Notes: generated by a model not told the origin, from the letters alone. Counted from the stretch's first letter, positions 34,123-42,808 are shown. The stretch: 51,140 nucleotides of DNA from Pseudomonas sp. UBA5782 (GCA_002418465.1 DIEE01000077.1:1-51140), one strand, 5' to 3'. Made by a program: numbers and translations.

Positions 34123-35522
34123 CCGAGCGTCGAAGAGCCCCTGGCGCGGCGTTCGTTCTTGCGGATCGTCTTGCGCGCGCTGCGCGCCAGGCGCGTGGCC
34201 AGCAACACCGCCGCGCAGCTGAGGCCCACCACCAGCCCCTGCCAGAGCCCGCGCGGGCCGGACGGCTCGCCCAGCCAGTCGGTCAAGCCGAGCGCATAGC
34301 CCACCGGCAGACCGACGCCCCAGTACGCCAGCAGCGTGAAGAGCATAGTCGCGCGGGTGTCCTGGTAGCCACGCAGGGCGCCGGCGGCGGTGACCTGGAT
34401 GGCATCGGAGAACTGGAACAGCGCGACGTAGAGCAGCAGGCCGCTGGCCACCGCGATCACCGCCAGGTCCTCGGTGTAGACGCGCGCGATCTGCTCGCTG
34501 AGCAGCATCACCAGCGTCGCCGAGCAGCACGCGTAGCAGAGCGCCGAGAACATCCCGACGCCAGCGCAGAAGCGCGCCTCGCGCGGTTCGCCGCGGCCCA
34601 GCGCCTGGCCGACGCGGACGGTCACGGCGATGCCCAGTGACAGTGGCAGCATGAAGATCATCGAGGAGAAGTTCAGCGCGATCTGGTGGCCGGCCATCAC
34701 CGTCGCGCCCAGGCCGCCGATCAGCAGGGCGATCACGGCGAAGATGCTCGACTCGGCGAAGATCGCGATGCCGATGGGCAGGCCTATCGTCAGCAGGCCG
34801 CGGATCGGCTGCCATGACGGCGCCTCGAAATGGGCGAACAGCTGGCTGGGCCGATAGCGCGGCGCGAGCTTTATCCAGCCGAGCAGGCCGAGCAGCATGC
34901 AGTTCATCACCAGCGCCGTGCCCCATCCGCAGCCCACGCCGCCCATCGCCGGCAGGCCGAACTTGCCGAAGACGAATACATAGGTCGCCGGAATGTTCAG
35001 CAGCAGCCCGAAAATGCCGAGGAACATGCTCGGTCGCGAATAGCCGATACCGTCGCTGAAACAGCGCAGCGCCTGGTACATCGCTACCGCAGGAAAGCCG
35101 AAGGCCATGGCGCGCAAATAGCCCATCGATGGTTCCATCAGGCTGGCCTCGATCTGCATGCTGCGCAGCACCACGTCGGCGTGCCAGAGCAGCGTGGCCG
35201 CGCTGCAGCCGAGGAACAGCGCCAGCCAAAGCGCCTGGCGTACCAGCGGGCCGATTTCCTGCTGGCGGCCCGCGCCGAAGCGCTGGGCGACCTTGGGCGT
35301 GGTCGCCAGGATCACCCCGGTCATGAACAGGTACAGCGGCACCCAGATCGAGTTGCCCAGCGCCACCGCGGCAAGGTCGCGCGAGCTCACGCGCCCGGCC
35401 ATCAGCGCATCGGTGAAGCCCATCGCGGTGTGGGTGAACTGGGCAATGATGATCGGCGTGGCCAGGCGGAACAGCGCGCCGAGCTCCCGGCGCACCCGGC
35501 CCCAGCGGGATTTCAACGACAT
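34119..35522 (-). CDS. MATE family multidrug/cation antiporter (NorM/PmpM-like)
   Basis: A 467-residue membrane protein with about 12 helices in two homologous halves. Conserved blocks are ATPIIIAQFTHTAMGFTDAL, ALRCFSDGIGYSRPSM, and AGHQIALNFSSMIFMLPLSL with VRVGQALGRG. This is the MATE fold that exports cationic drugs or metabolites with Na+ or H+. It resembles P. aeruginosa PmpM, but the exact orthologue is not certain. AGGATCACC precedes ATG 35522. It is divergent from pdxB. Confidence 0.9.
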   Translation of the reverse strand: MSLKSRWGRVRRELGALFRLATPIIIAQFTHTAMGFTDALMAGRVSSRDLAAVALGNSIWVPLYLFMTGVILATTPKVAQRFGAGRQQEIGPLVRQALWLALFLGCSAATLLWHADVVLRSMQIEASLMEPSMGYLRAMAFGFPAVAMYQALRCFSDGIGYSRPSMFLGIFGLLLNIPATYVFVFGKFGLPAMGGVGCGWGTALVMNCMLLGLLGWIKLAPRYRPSQLFAHFEAPSWQPIRGLLTIGLPIGIAIFAESSIFAVIALLIGGLGATVMAGHQIALNFSSMIFMLPLSLGIAVTVRVGQALGRGEPREARFCAGVGMFSALCYACCSATLVMLLSEQIARVYTEDLAVIAVASGLLLYVALFQFSDAIQVTAAGALRGYQDTRATMLFTLLAYWGVGLPVGYALGLTDWLGEPSGPRGLWQGLVVGLSCAAVLLATRLARSARKTIRKNERRARGSSTLG

Positions 35523-35635
35523 GGTGATCCTGAGCGGGTGCGGAAAGGCCGCGTAGTGTACGCAGCGTTGATGGGCTGGAAAACCCGAGCGTCGTCGCTT
35601 GGCTTAGAATGGCTGCCTCTAACCGGAGCCTCTGC

Positions 35636-36784
35636 ATGCGAATCCTTGCCGACGAAAACATTCCCCTGGTCGACGCCTTCTTCGGCGCCATCGGCCCCAT
35701 TCGCCGCCAGGGCGGTCGCGGCATCGACCGCGCCGCGCTGGGCGACAGCGAGATCCTGCTGGTGCGCTCGGTGACCGAGGTCGACCGCGCGCTGTTGCAG
35801 GGAAGCGCAGTGCGTTTCGTCGGCACCTGCACCATCGGCACCGATCACCTCGACCTCGACTACTTCCGCGAGGCCGGAATCGCCTGGGCCAGCGCACCGG
35901 GCTGCAACGCGCGCGGCGTGGTGGACTACGTGCTCGGCAGCCTGCTGGCCCTGGCCGAGCATCACGGCGTGTCGCTGCGCGAGCGCTGCTACGGAATTGT
36001 CGGCGCCGGTCAGGTCGGCGGGCGCCTGCTCGATGTGCTGCGCGGCTTAGGCTGGCGAGTGCTGGTCTGTGACCCGCCGCGGCAGGCACTGGAAGGCGGC
36101 GACTACGTCGACCTGGAAACCATCCTGCGCGAGTGCGATGCGATCAGCCTGCATACGCCGCTGACCCGCGACGGCGCCTGGCCGACCCATCACCTGCTCG
36201 GCGCCGAGCAGCTCGCCCGGCTCAAGCCCGGTGCCTGGCTGATCAACGCGGCACGGGGTGCGGTGGTCGACAACGCGGCGCTGCGCGAGATTTTGCAGCA
36301 GCGCCGCGACCTCGATGCAGTGCTCGACGTCTGGGAGGGCGAGCCGCTGGCGGACCCGCAACTGGCCGACCTTTGCCGCCTGGCCACGCCGCACATCGCC
36401 GGCTACAGCCTGGACGGCAAGCTGCGCGGCACGGCGCAGATATACGCGGCGTTCTGCGCCTGGCAGGGCGTGCCTGCGGAGGTCGTTCTCGACGAGTTGC
36501 TGCCGGATCCCTGGCTGGCACAGCTCGGCCTGCAGGCCGATGCCGATCCGGAATGGGCGCTGGCTACGCTGTGCCGCGCGGTCTACGACCCACGGCGGGA
36601 CGATGCGGACTTTCGCCGCAGCCTGCATGGCGATGCGCAGGCGCGTCGCGCCGCCTTCGATGCGTTGCGCAAGCACTACCCGCTGCGTCGCGAGATCGAC
36701 GGCCTGCGGGTGAATCTGGACGGCGACGGCGAGGGCGAGGCGTTGGCGCGCTGGGTGCGGGCCCTGGGTTGCACGCTGGGCTAG
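35636..36784 (+). CDS. pdxB: Erythronate-4-phosphate dehydrogenase
   Basis: A 382-residue D-2-hydroxyacid dehydrogenase of pyridoxal phosphate synthesis. The NAD-binding motif GIVGAGQVGGRLLDVL, the catalytic Arg in NAARGAVVDN and the catalytic His in ATPHIAGYSLDGK are present, with a short C-terminal dimerisation domain typical of PdxB. The start is ATG 35636 (MRILADENIPLVDAFFG), which is the family start and follows CCGGAG; an in-frame ATG 9 codons earlier is unlikely. Confidence 0.96.
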   Translation: MRILADENIPLVDAFFGAIGPIRRQGGRGIDRAALGDSEILLVRSVTEVDRALLQGSAVRFVGTCTIGTDHLDLDYFREAGIAWASAPGCNARGVVDYVLGSLLALAEHHGVSLRERCYGIVGAGQVGGRLLDVLRGLGWRVLVCDPPRQALEGGDYVDLETILRECDAISLHTPLTRDGAWPTHHLLGAEQLARLKPGAWLINAARGAVVDNAALREILQQRRDLDAVLDVWEGEPLADPQLADLCRLATPHIAGYSLDGKLRGTAQIYAAFCAWQGVPAEVVLDELLPDPWLAQLGLQADADPEWALATLCRAVYDPRRDDADFRRSLHGDAQARRAAFDALRKHYPLRREIDGLRVNLDGDGEGEALARWVRALGCTLG

Positions 36785-36801
36785 ATCGCCCAGGAATAGA
36801 A

Positions 36802-36824
36802 AAAGCCCGGTCGAACCGGGCTTT
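36802..36824. terminator. Strong bidirectional terminator after pdxB
   Basis: AAAGCCCGGT (36802-36811) pairs perfectly with ACCGGGCTTT (36815-36824) around CGA, flanked by A-rich and T-containing ends. It serves pdxB and the convergent small gene. Confidence 0.85.
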
Positions 36825-36853
36825 CTCGTGCGTGTTCATGCGTGCGGAAATGC

Positions 36854-37030
36854 TCAGCTCTTCGCGGGCGCCATGAACCACTCGTCATCCAGCTCTTCGC
36901 AGGCGTGCTGGATCATCTTCTCGGTGATCGGCACTTCCTGGCCATGGTCGTCGATGATGGCGCCGCCGACCGGCTGTTGCGGGTCGATGCGGACCACGCG
37001 GGTTTCGTTGTCATCATGGGGTGAATTCAT
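36854..37030 (-). CDS. Small acidic protein of unknown function
   Basis: A 58-residue protein without a known domain: MNSPHDDNETRVVRIDPQQP, then GGAIIDDHGQEVPITEKMIQ and an acidic/aromatic end CEELDDEWFMAP. No signal peptide or membrane helix is seen. A good AGGAG stands 7 bases before ATG 37030, which argues for translation and for this start over one 5 codons upstream. It looks like a pseudomonad-specific small protein that I recall near this locus, without a function. The 226 bases between it and the receptor gene hold no further ORF I support. Confidence 0.7.
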   Translation of the reverse strand: MNSPHDDNETRVVRIDPQQPVGGAIIDDHGQEVPITEKMIQHACEELDDEWFMAPAKS

Positions 37031-37256
37031 CGCCTGTCTCCTCATCGGTTCGCGCGCAGTCTAGTCAACCCAGATGAACGCACCGTGACATGGGGCGCCT
37101 GTGCAAAGCGCCGGAAAAACCAAGGCCAGGCTCGTCGCGAAGCGCATGCGGCGTTGGCCTGGCTCTCGGGGTTGACCCGGTTTATCGGCGCGGAGTTCGT
37201 CAAATGAAGCCCTTTCGCGGCGGATTCTCGACCTGTGGTCGGGCTGCCCGGTCGCC

Positions 37257-38726
37257 CTACGTCTGGGCGCGGTGCTTCTCCTCGACCATGTTGCCGATCT
37301 GCCGAATCACCTCGCGGCTGGCGTTTTCCGCGCTGTTGAAGGCGGTGACGATGCCGTTGTGCACCAGCTCGTTGCTCTCCCAATCCTGCGCGACCAGGTC
37401 CATGGCCCTGGCCACCGCCTGGTGCACTTCGGCCTGTGGTCGCTCCAGGTCGCGATAGGCCTTGGTACGGCCGAACAGGCTCTGTCCGGTGCCGTTCTGG
37501 TACCAGTCGAACGGGCTGTTGCCGTTGCCCTCGAGCTGGGCGGTGCCGCCCTCGACGCGCACGTAGGCGTTCTGCATGAACATGATGTGGTCCATCTTCA
37601 CCAGCGAGGCGAAGGAGAGGTCCTTGGCCCGGCTGAGTTGCTCGATGGTGGACTGCGAGCTGCTGGCGAATTCGCTGAAGCGGCCACGGAAGGCGTCGAC
37701 CTGGGCGCCGACCTGGGCGCTTTGCTGGCCGGTGCTCAGCGTCTGCTCGACCATCACCCCGACATGCTCGCGGAAGTCGCCGATGATCCCGGAAATCTCC
37801 CCGGTGGCTTGCTTGGTGCGATGGGCCAGGGCACGCACCTCGTCGGCGACCACGGCGAAGCCACGCCCGACTTCGCCGGCACGGGCCGCCTCGATGGCGG
37901 CGTTGAGGGCCAGCAGATTGGTCTGCTCGGCAATCTCGGCGATGATCCGCACCGCCTGGCCGATACTACCGCTGGCGTTGCCGAGCGCTTCGGCGGCTTC
38001 GGCCATGGACTGCATGCGGCCGTTGATATGGGCCAGCGAGTTGCTCAGCTGATCGACTTCCTGGCGGCTGTCGTGCGCGTTGTCGCGGTTGCGCTCGGCG
38101 ATCGCTGCCACCGACTCGATTTCCGCGGCGACCACGTTGAGGTCGCTCTGGTTGCCATGCAGGTTGGTCAGCAGGTTGGAGGTGTTCAGCGCATGCAGGC
38201 TGGAAGACAGCCGGTTGCGCAGTACGTAGCGGGTGTTCTCCTCCATCGCCGTGATCGCCTGGTTGATGTGGCTGAGCGACGTGGCGAACTCGCCCGGCAG
38301 ACCGACCGCCAGCGCGCGGCGGTAGAACTTGTGCTCGGCGACCATCCCGAAGCAGGTGTTGATTTCCTTGAAGTAGGTTTCCACCAGGTCGATGAACTCG
38401 TTCAGCTCCCAGGCCACCTTGCCGACTTCGCCGAGGCCGGCGGTGTGGGTGATGCGCTGGTGCAGATCGCCCTCGCGGCAGGCGAGTATCACGTGGGCCA
38501 TCTGGTTGAGCGTCGCTATCGGCCGTTTGCTGTGTGCGATGGCATACAAACTGAAGGCGATGGAGATACATGGCACCAGCATCAGCGGCCAGCTGAAGCC
38601 CAGGGTGAATATCTGCCAACCGGCCAGCAGCAGGTTCAGGGCGACGAAAACCGCGCAGCAGATGATGAACTTCTGGTTGAGGAAGGGGCTGTGTCGGCTG
38701 GTCTGACTGCGCATGGCCGGGCTCAT
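37257..38726 (-). CDS. Methyl-accepting chemotaxis protein without periplasmic sensor (CetA-like), C-terminal CZB-like tail
   Basis: A 489-residue receptor. Residues about 22-64 form a helix hairpin (ICCAVFVALNLLLAGW, LMLVPCISIAFSLYAI) with almost no periplasmic loop. A HAMP domain (about 65-120) and a coiled coil follow. The signalling tip is AEQTNLLALNAAIEAARAGE. The C-terminal ~110 residues (KMDHIMFMQNAYV, DWYQNGTGQ, RPQAEVHQA) resemble the chemoreceptor zinc-binding CZB domain, but two of its four expected ligands appear replaced (Asn near 403, Gln431; His380 and His435 kept). It overlaps the upstream PAS gene by ATGA. Together they resemble the bipartite CetA/CetB energy-taxis receptor. 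Confidence 0.9.
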   Translation of the reverse strand: MSPAMRSQTSRHSPFLNQKFIICCAVFVALNLLLAGWQIFTLGFSWPLMLVPCISIAFSLYAIAHSKRPIATLNQMAHVILACREGDLHQRITHTAGLGEVGKVAWELNEFIDLVETYFKEINTCFGMVAEHKFYRRALAVGLPGEFATSLSHINQAITAMEENTRYVLRNRLSSSLHALNTSNLLTNLHGNQSDLNVVAAEIESVAAIAERNRDNAHDSRQEVDQLSNSLAHINGRMQSMAEAAEALGNASGSIGQAVRIIAEIAEQTNLLALNAAIEAARAGEVGRGFAVVADEVRALAHRTKQATGEISGIIGDFREHVGVMVEQTLSTGQQSAQVGAQVDAFRGRFSEFASSSQSTIEQLSRAKDLSFASLVKMDHIMFMQNAYVRVEGGTAQLEGNGNSPFDWYQNGTGQSLFGRTKAYRDLERPQAEVHQAVARAMDLVAQDWESNELVHNGIVTAFNSAENASREVIRQIGNMVEEKHRAQT

Positions 38727-39262
38727 TGCCGTTCCCCTTGCTGGTAGAGGTTGAGGACGAATTGGTCGTAGCTGAGACCTTGCTGGGCGGGCAGCTGCAT
38801 CAGGTAGGCGAGGGAGGCCGCGGTTGCATTGGCTTTCGTCTCGGCGTTCTCGATCTCGAGCATCCTGCGGTACACCGGCTCGATGGCGCGCACGGCCGAA
38901 AGCGGCGCCGGGCGCCTCACCGAGTAGTAGCCGGTGACGTTGCCCTTGAGGTCGCGATCCGGGGTGATGTTGGCGAAGACCCAGTAGAAGTCGCCGTCGG
39001 CGTTCATGTTCTTCACCAGGCCGAAGAACTCGCGGTTCTGCTGCAGGGTGTCCCAGAGCAGGCGGAATACGCCGCGCGGCATGTCCGGGTGACGGATCAG
39101 GCTGTGCTGCTGACCGAGCACCTGGGTTTCCGAATAGTTGGCGATGCGCATGAAGCAGCGGTTGGCGTAGGTGACCCTCCCGCTGAGGTCACTCTTGGAG
39201 ATGATCATCTCCCGGTCATTGAAACGGACTTCTTTACCCGTCGGCTGAATACTGTTCTTCAA
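38723..39262 (-). CDS. Aer-type PAS domain protein (CetB-like redox/oxygen sensor)
   Basis: A 179-residue soluble protein made of one PAS domain close to that of the aerotaxis receptor Aer (IISKSDLSGRVTYANRCF, SLIRHPDMPRGVF, GLVKNMNADGDFYWV) plus a helical tail. With the TTG start at 39262, the Aer FAD-binding residues fall exactly at R57, H58 and D60. That supports this start, which is preceded by GGGGGAGAG; the ATG at 39331 lacks homology. It probably binds FAD and signals through the adjacent MCP, whose gene overlaps by 4 bases. In E. coli Aer both parts are one protein. Confidence 0.88.
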   Translation of the reverse strand: MKNSIQPTGKEVRFNDREMIISKSDLSGRVTYANRCFMRIANYSETQVLGQQHSLIRHPDMPRGVFRLLWDTLQQNREFFGLVKNMNADGDFYWVFANITPDRDLKGNVTGYYSVRRPAPLSAVRAIEPVYRRMLEIENAETKANATAASLAYLMQLPAQQGLSYDQFVLNLYQQGERQ

Positions 39263-39452
39263 GCGCTCTCTCCCCCGGCTGAGTGCAAGATTTTGCCGCA
39301 CCGGAACACGCCGCCGAATGCTCGGGATCAATCCGGCTAACGGCAGATGGGCTCGGGGCTGCTTGGCAGCGCAGAATTTTGCGCAATGAGCGCTGCAAGG
39401 GGTGTTCCAGGCGGGTAGGGCGCGGTGTGCGGGGAATGGCGGGAGAGGCGGG

Positions 39453-39476
39453 CGACCCTGCCGGGCGGCAGGGTCG
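39453..39476 (-). terminator. Hairpin downstream of ppnP
   Basis: CGACCCTGCC (39453-39462) pairs perfectly with GGCAGGGTCG (39467-39476), loop GGGC, 8 bases beyond the ppnP stop. No T-run is present on the minus strand. Confidence 0.6.
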
Positions 39477-39484
39477 GGCGGAAT

Positions 39485-39766
39485 TCAGTGGTATTCGCAG
39501 AGGTACGCGGTGTCGACGGAAACCTTGAGCTGGAACTTGCTGTTCGCCGGTACGGTGAAGCGGGTGCCGGCCTCGAAGGTTTCCCAGGCGTCGCTGCCAG
39601 GCAGTTTCACCGTCAGTGCGCCGGCGATCACGTGCATGACTTCAAGTTGGCTGGTGCCGAATTCGTACTCGCCAGGGGCCATTACGCCGACGGTGGCCGG
39701 GGCCTGGTTCAGCTCGAAGGAAAGGGATTTTACGGTACCGTCGAAGTACTCGTTGACCTTGAACAT
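39485..39766 (-). CDS. ppnP: Pyrimidine/purine nucleoside phosphorylase PpnP
   Basis: A 93-residue cupin-like protein of the DUF1255 family, now known as nucleoside phosphorylase PpnP. Typical segments are MFKVNEYFDGTVKSLSF, GVMAPGEYEFGT, MHVIAGALTVKLPG and the end FQLKVSVDTAYLCEY. It splits nucleosides to base and ribose-1-phosphate. AGGAG stands 6 bases before ATG 39766, which decides this start over the much longer open frame. Confidence 0.93.
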   Translation of the reverse strand: MFKVNEYFDGTVKSLSFELNQAPATVGVMAPGEYEFGTSQLEVMHVIAGALTVKLPGSDAWETFEAGTRFTVPANSKFQLKVSVDTAYLCEYH

Positions 39767-39834
39767 GCGGGCTCCTCGAAGGGGATTCAAATGGGCGGCC
39801 AGTATGCCGAAGCCGCCGCAATGCGTCATCCCGT

Positions 39835-40377
39835 TCAGTCGGCGAACGCCAGCGGCAGCAGGCGCGCGGTGTTGCGTGCGTCTTCCAGGGCGCGATGCTG
39901 CCGCCCCTGGAAGCTCATGCCGGCGAGCGTCAGCGCGGCGTGCAGGCCCACCGGGCGTTTCAGCTGGCGAACCCGGGCGAAGTGCCGTTTGAGGTCGGTA
40001 TGTGGCAGCCCGCCGAGATGGCTGGCCAGTTGCTGCTGGCGCCACTCCAGTTGCAACTGCTGGCGATCGTAGTCGCCCCAGCTCAGCCAGCCCTCCAGGC
40101 GTGCATGGTACGGTTCCAGCCAACGCTCGAACGCCGGCCAGACCTGGTTCAGCGGGCGCGCTGCGTCTATTTCATCTTGCGAGATGTGCGTGAGCTGGCG
40201 GCAGAACGCCGTCAGCAGCGGCCGCCTGAGCGGGCGCACGAAACGCTGGAAATGGTCGACTTCGCGACCCGCGCCATCGACCAGGCTGGCGCCGATCTCG
40301 ATGATTTCCATCTCTTCGACCGGCCAGCCACCTTCCTCGGTGGTGGCTTCAAGGTCGATTACCAGCCAATGTCCCAT
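39835..40377 (-). CDS. DEDDh 3'-5' exonuclease (ERI1/KapD-like)
   Basis: A 180-residue exonuclease of the DnaQ superfamily: VIDLEATT (D8, E10), a third Asp in LSWGDYDRQQL, and the terminal HRALEDARNTARL with catalytic His and Asp. The arrangement fits the stand-alone ERI1/KapD-type enzymes acting on single-stranded RNA or DNA ends; the exact substrate is unknown. GGAG stands before ATG 40377. It is divergent from the dehydrogenase gene. Confidence 0.88.
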   Translation of the reverse strand: MGHWLVIDLEATTEEGGWPVEEMEIIEIGASLVDGAGREVDHFQRFVRPLRRPLLTAFCRQLTHISQDEIDAARPLNQVWPAFERWLEPYHARLEGWLSWGDYDRQQLQLEWRQQQLASHLGGLPHTDLKRHFARVRQLKRPVGLHAALTLAGMSFQGRQHRALEDARNTARLLPLAFAD

Positions 40378-40473
40378 AGGCTTTCTCCTTCGATCAGATG
40401 GACTCGTGCAACGGCGTTCAGAAGCGGGCGGGTGCCGTGCTAGGCTTCGACACCGCAAATATGGAGGTGTGTC

Positions 40474-41346
40474 ATGGCGAAAGTCGCTTTTATCGGCCTG
40501 GGCGTGATGGGGTATCCCATGGCCGGGCATCTGGCAAGCAAAGGGCATGAGGTGCGTGTGTACAACCGTACCGCGGCCAAGGCCGAGCAGTGGGTCGCCG
40601 AACATGGCGGCAGCAGCGGCGCCACGCCGCGCGAGGCCGCCGAGGGGGCCGAGCTGGTGATGGTCTGTGTGGGCAACGACGATGACCTGCGCGGCGTCGT
40701 GCTGGGCGAGGACGGCGCCTTCGCCGGGATGGCCGCTGGCAGCGTGCTGGTGGACCACACCACGGCGTCGGCCACCGTCGCCCGCGAACTGGCGGCTGCC
40801 GCCGACGAGCGCGGTCTGGCGTTCCTCGATGCGCCGGTTTCCGGTGGCCAGGCCGGTGCGGTGAACGGCGTGCTGACGGTGATGGTCGGCGGCTCCGCGC
40901 AAAACTACGCGCGCGCCGAACCGGTGATCCAGAGCTATGCGCGGATGTCGCGGCTGATGGGCGAGGCGGGCAGCGGCCAGCTGACCAAGATGGTCAACCA
41001 GATCTGCATCGCCGGTGTGGTCCAGGGCCTGGCCGAGGCCGTGCACTTCTCGCAGCAGGCTGGCCTCGATGGCCTGGCGGTGATGGAGGTGATCAGCAAG
41101 GGCGCCGCGCAGTCTTGGCAGATGGAAAACCGCCACAAGACCATGCTGTCCGGCGAGTTCGATTTCGGCTTCGCCGTCGACTGGATGCGCAAGGACCTGT
41201 CGATCCTGCTGGAAGAGGCCCGCCACAACGGCGCGCAATTGCCGATGACCGCGCTGGTCGACCAGTTCTATGCCGACGTCCAGGCCATGGGCGGCAATCG
41301 CTGGGACACCTCGAGCCTGCTGGCACGCCTCAAGCCGACCAAGTGA
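40474..41346 (+). CDS. NAD(P)-dependent beta-hydroxyacid dehydrogenase (3-hydroxyisobutyrate dehydrogenase family)
   Basis: A 290-residue enzyme with Rossmann motif GLGVMG (8-13), substrate-binding DAPVSGGQAGA (119-129) and the catalytic block GSGQLTKMVNQ with Lys172 and Asn175. The family oxidises 3-hydroxyisobutyrate, tartronate semialdehyde, L-serine or similar acids. The sequence does not settle the substrate. ATG 40474 follows GGAGGTG. It is transcribed alone between two minus-strand genes. Confidence 0.92.
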   Translation: MAKVAFIGLGVMGYPMAGHLASKGHEVRVYNRTAAKAEQWVAEHGGSSGATPREAAEGAELVMVCVGNDDDLRGVVLGEDGAFAGMAAGSVLVDHTTASATVARELAAAADERGLAFLDAPVSGGQAGAVNGVLTVMVGGSAQNYARAEPVIQSYARMSRLMGEAGSGQLTKMVNQICIAGVVQGLAEAVHFSQQAGLDGLAVMEVISKGAAQSWQMENRHKTMLSGEFDFGFAVDWMRKDLSILLEEARHNGAQLPMTALVDQFYADVQAMGGNRWDTSSLLARLKPTK

Positions 41347-41392
41347 TCGCAACGCGGGCGGCCGCCTGGCCGCTCGCCAATCTATCGTTCGG

Positions 41393-41734
41393 CTAGCTGC
41401 GGAAGATGAAGTACACCGCGCCGAGCAGGCACATCCCCGCCCACAGGTAGTCCAGCTTCAGCGGCTGCTGCATGTAGAACACGCTGAACGGCACGAAGAT
41501 CGACAGGGTGATCACCTCCTGCATGATCTTCAGCTGGCCCACCGACATCGCCGTGTAACCGATCCGGTTGGCCGGCACCATGATCAGGTACTCGAACAGC
41601 GCGATGCCCCAGCTGATCAGCGCTGCGACCAGCCACGGCTTGGCGTGCAGGGTCTTCAGGTGACCGTACCAGGCGAAGGTCATGAAGATGTTGGACAGGC
41701 TCAGCAAGGCGGCGGTTTGCAACCAGATCGGCAT
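41393..41734 (-). CDS. DUF486 (DMT-like) small membrane protein
   Basis: A 113-residue protein with four membrane helices (TAALLSLSNIFMTFAWYG, WLVAALISWGIALFEYLIMV, LKIMQEVITLSIFVPFSVF, LWAGMCLLGAVYFIF). The VPANRIGYTAMSVGQLKIMQ stretch marks the DUF486 family, related to small drug/metabolite transporters. Function is unknown. The start is ATG 41734 (MPIWLQTA). Confidence 0.88.
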   Translation of the reverse strand: MPIWLQTAALLSLSNIFMTFAWYGHLKTLHAKPWLVAALISWGIALFEYLIMVPANRIGYTAMSVGQLKIMQEVITLSIFVPFSVFYMQQPLKLDYLWAGMCLLGAVYFIFRS

Positions 41735-41892
41735 TGGCGAAGCTCCGGAATGAAGGCGGTTGAGCCTACTGCCTGGCCGCTGCGCCGCCAAGTCTCGCCA
41801 CCATCAATTGGATGGCTGCCATTCGCGCGGCGTGCAGGTAATATCGCCGCGCGTAGAACCCATGGTCCCGTTTCACGAGGTCGCCTGTCGCC

Positions 41893-42144
41893 ATGCAATG
41901 CCGTCCCGGTTGCGGTGCTTGCTGCATCGCCCCTTCGATCAGTTCTCCCATTCCGGGTATGCCCCACGGCAAACCTGCGGGCGAACGTTGCATCCATCTC
42001 TCGGTCGACTACCTGTGTGCGCTGTTCGGCACTCCGGGCAGGCCGCCGGTGTGCTCGCAGTTCCAGGCCGAAGCTTCGGTTTGCGGGAGCAATCGCGAAG
42101 AGGCGATCAGCCTGCTCGGCTGGCTGGAGCAGGCGACCGCTTAG
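41893..42144 (+). CDS. YkgJ-family cysteine cluster protein
   Basis: An 83-residue protein with eight cysteines (3, 7, 10, 11, 33, 42, 54, 64). It opens with CRPGCGACCIAPSISSPIPG, the signature of the YkgJ/Fe-S oxidoreductase-like cysteine cluster family that probably binds zinc or an Fe-S cluster. Function is unknown. It lies 58 bases before the START protein on the same strand and may be co-transcribed with it. Confidence 0.87.
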   Translation: MQCRPGCGACCIAPSISSPIPGMPHGKPAGERCIHLSVDYLCALFGTPGRPPVCSQFQAEASVCGSNREEAISLLGWLEQATA

Positions 42145-42202
42145 CGTGCGTTCGACGGAGGCTCCGTCGAGTCGTTCGAGTCTTTGATAAGGAGAAAAAT
42201 AA

Positions 42203-42808
42203 ATGAGGCTTTTGCATCAACTGGCGCTGGTTTGCGGATTCGCCGCTGCGCTGCCGATGGTCGTCCATGCCGATGACTGGAAACTGGAAAAGGAAGAGGC
42301 GGGCATCAGCATCTACCTGAGCCCGGTAGCCGGGTCCAAGTACAAGGCCTATCGCGGCGTCACCACCATCAAGGCGGACATCGCCACCATTCGCGCGCTG
42401 CAGGAAGATGTCAGCGGTTCCTGCGCCTGGATCTTCGAGTGCAAGGAGCAGAAGCTGCTCAAGCAGGAAGGCGATCAGGCCTGGACCCACACCTACTTCA
42501 CGCCGCCGTGGCCTGTCACCGCGCGTGATTCGATCCTGCACATCACCACGACACAGGGCGCTGACGGCAGCCTGACCAGAACCCTCGAGGGTGTGGCCGA
42601 CTACCTGCCGGAAGAAAGTGGCTATGTGCGCGTGGCCAAGGTCGAGGGTGTGTGGAAGCTGACCCCGAAAGGTCCAGGCCAGACCGAAGTGGTCTATCAG
42701 GTGCAGACCGAGCCGGGCGGCAGCGTGCCGTCCTGGCTGGCCAACAGCTTCGTGGTCGATGCGCCATTCAATACCCTGAAAGGGCTGCGCGAACGCGCCG
42801 AGAGGTGA
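42203..42808 (+). CDS. Exported START-domain protein
   Basis: A 201-residue protein with a cleavable signal peptide (LALVCGFAAALPMVVHA, cleavage expected after residue 23). A START/SRPBCC lipid-binding fold follows (WKLEKEEAGISIYLSPVAGS, WTHTYFTPPWPVTARDSILH, EVVYQVQTEPGGSVPSWLAN). It probably binds a hydrophobic ligand in the periplasm; the ligand is unknown. AAGGAG stands 10 bases before ATG 42203. Confidence 0.9.
   Translation: MRLLHQLALVCGFAAALPMVVHADDWKLEKEEAGISIYLSPVAGSKYKAYRGVTTIKADIATIRALQEDVSGSCAWIFECKEQKLLKQEGDQAWTHTYFTPPWPVTARDSILHITTTQGADGSLTRTLEGVADYLPEESGYVRVAKVEGVWKLTPKGPGQTEVVYQVQTEPGGSVPSWLANSFVVDAPFNTLKGLRERAER

Noticed and set aside
33013..35841. A 942-residue minus-strand frame across rlmM, tusA and the MATE gene
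   Set aside because: Arg/Ala/Gly-rich translation out of frame with three well-supported genes; no recognisable domain.
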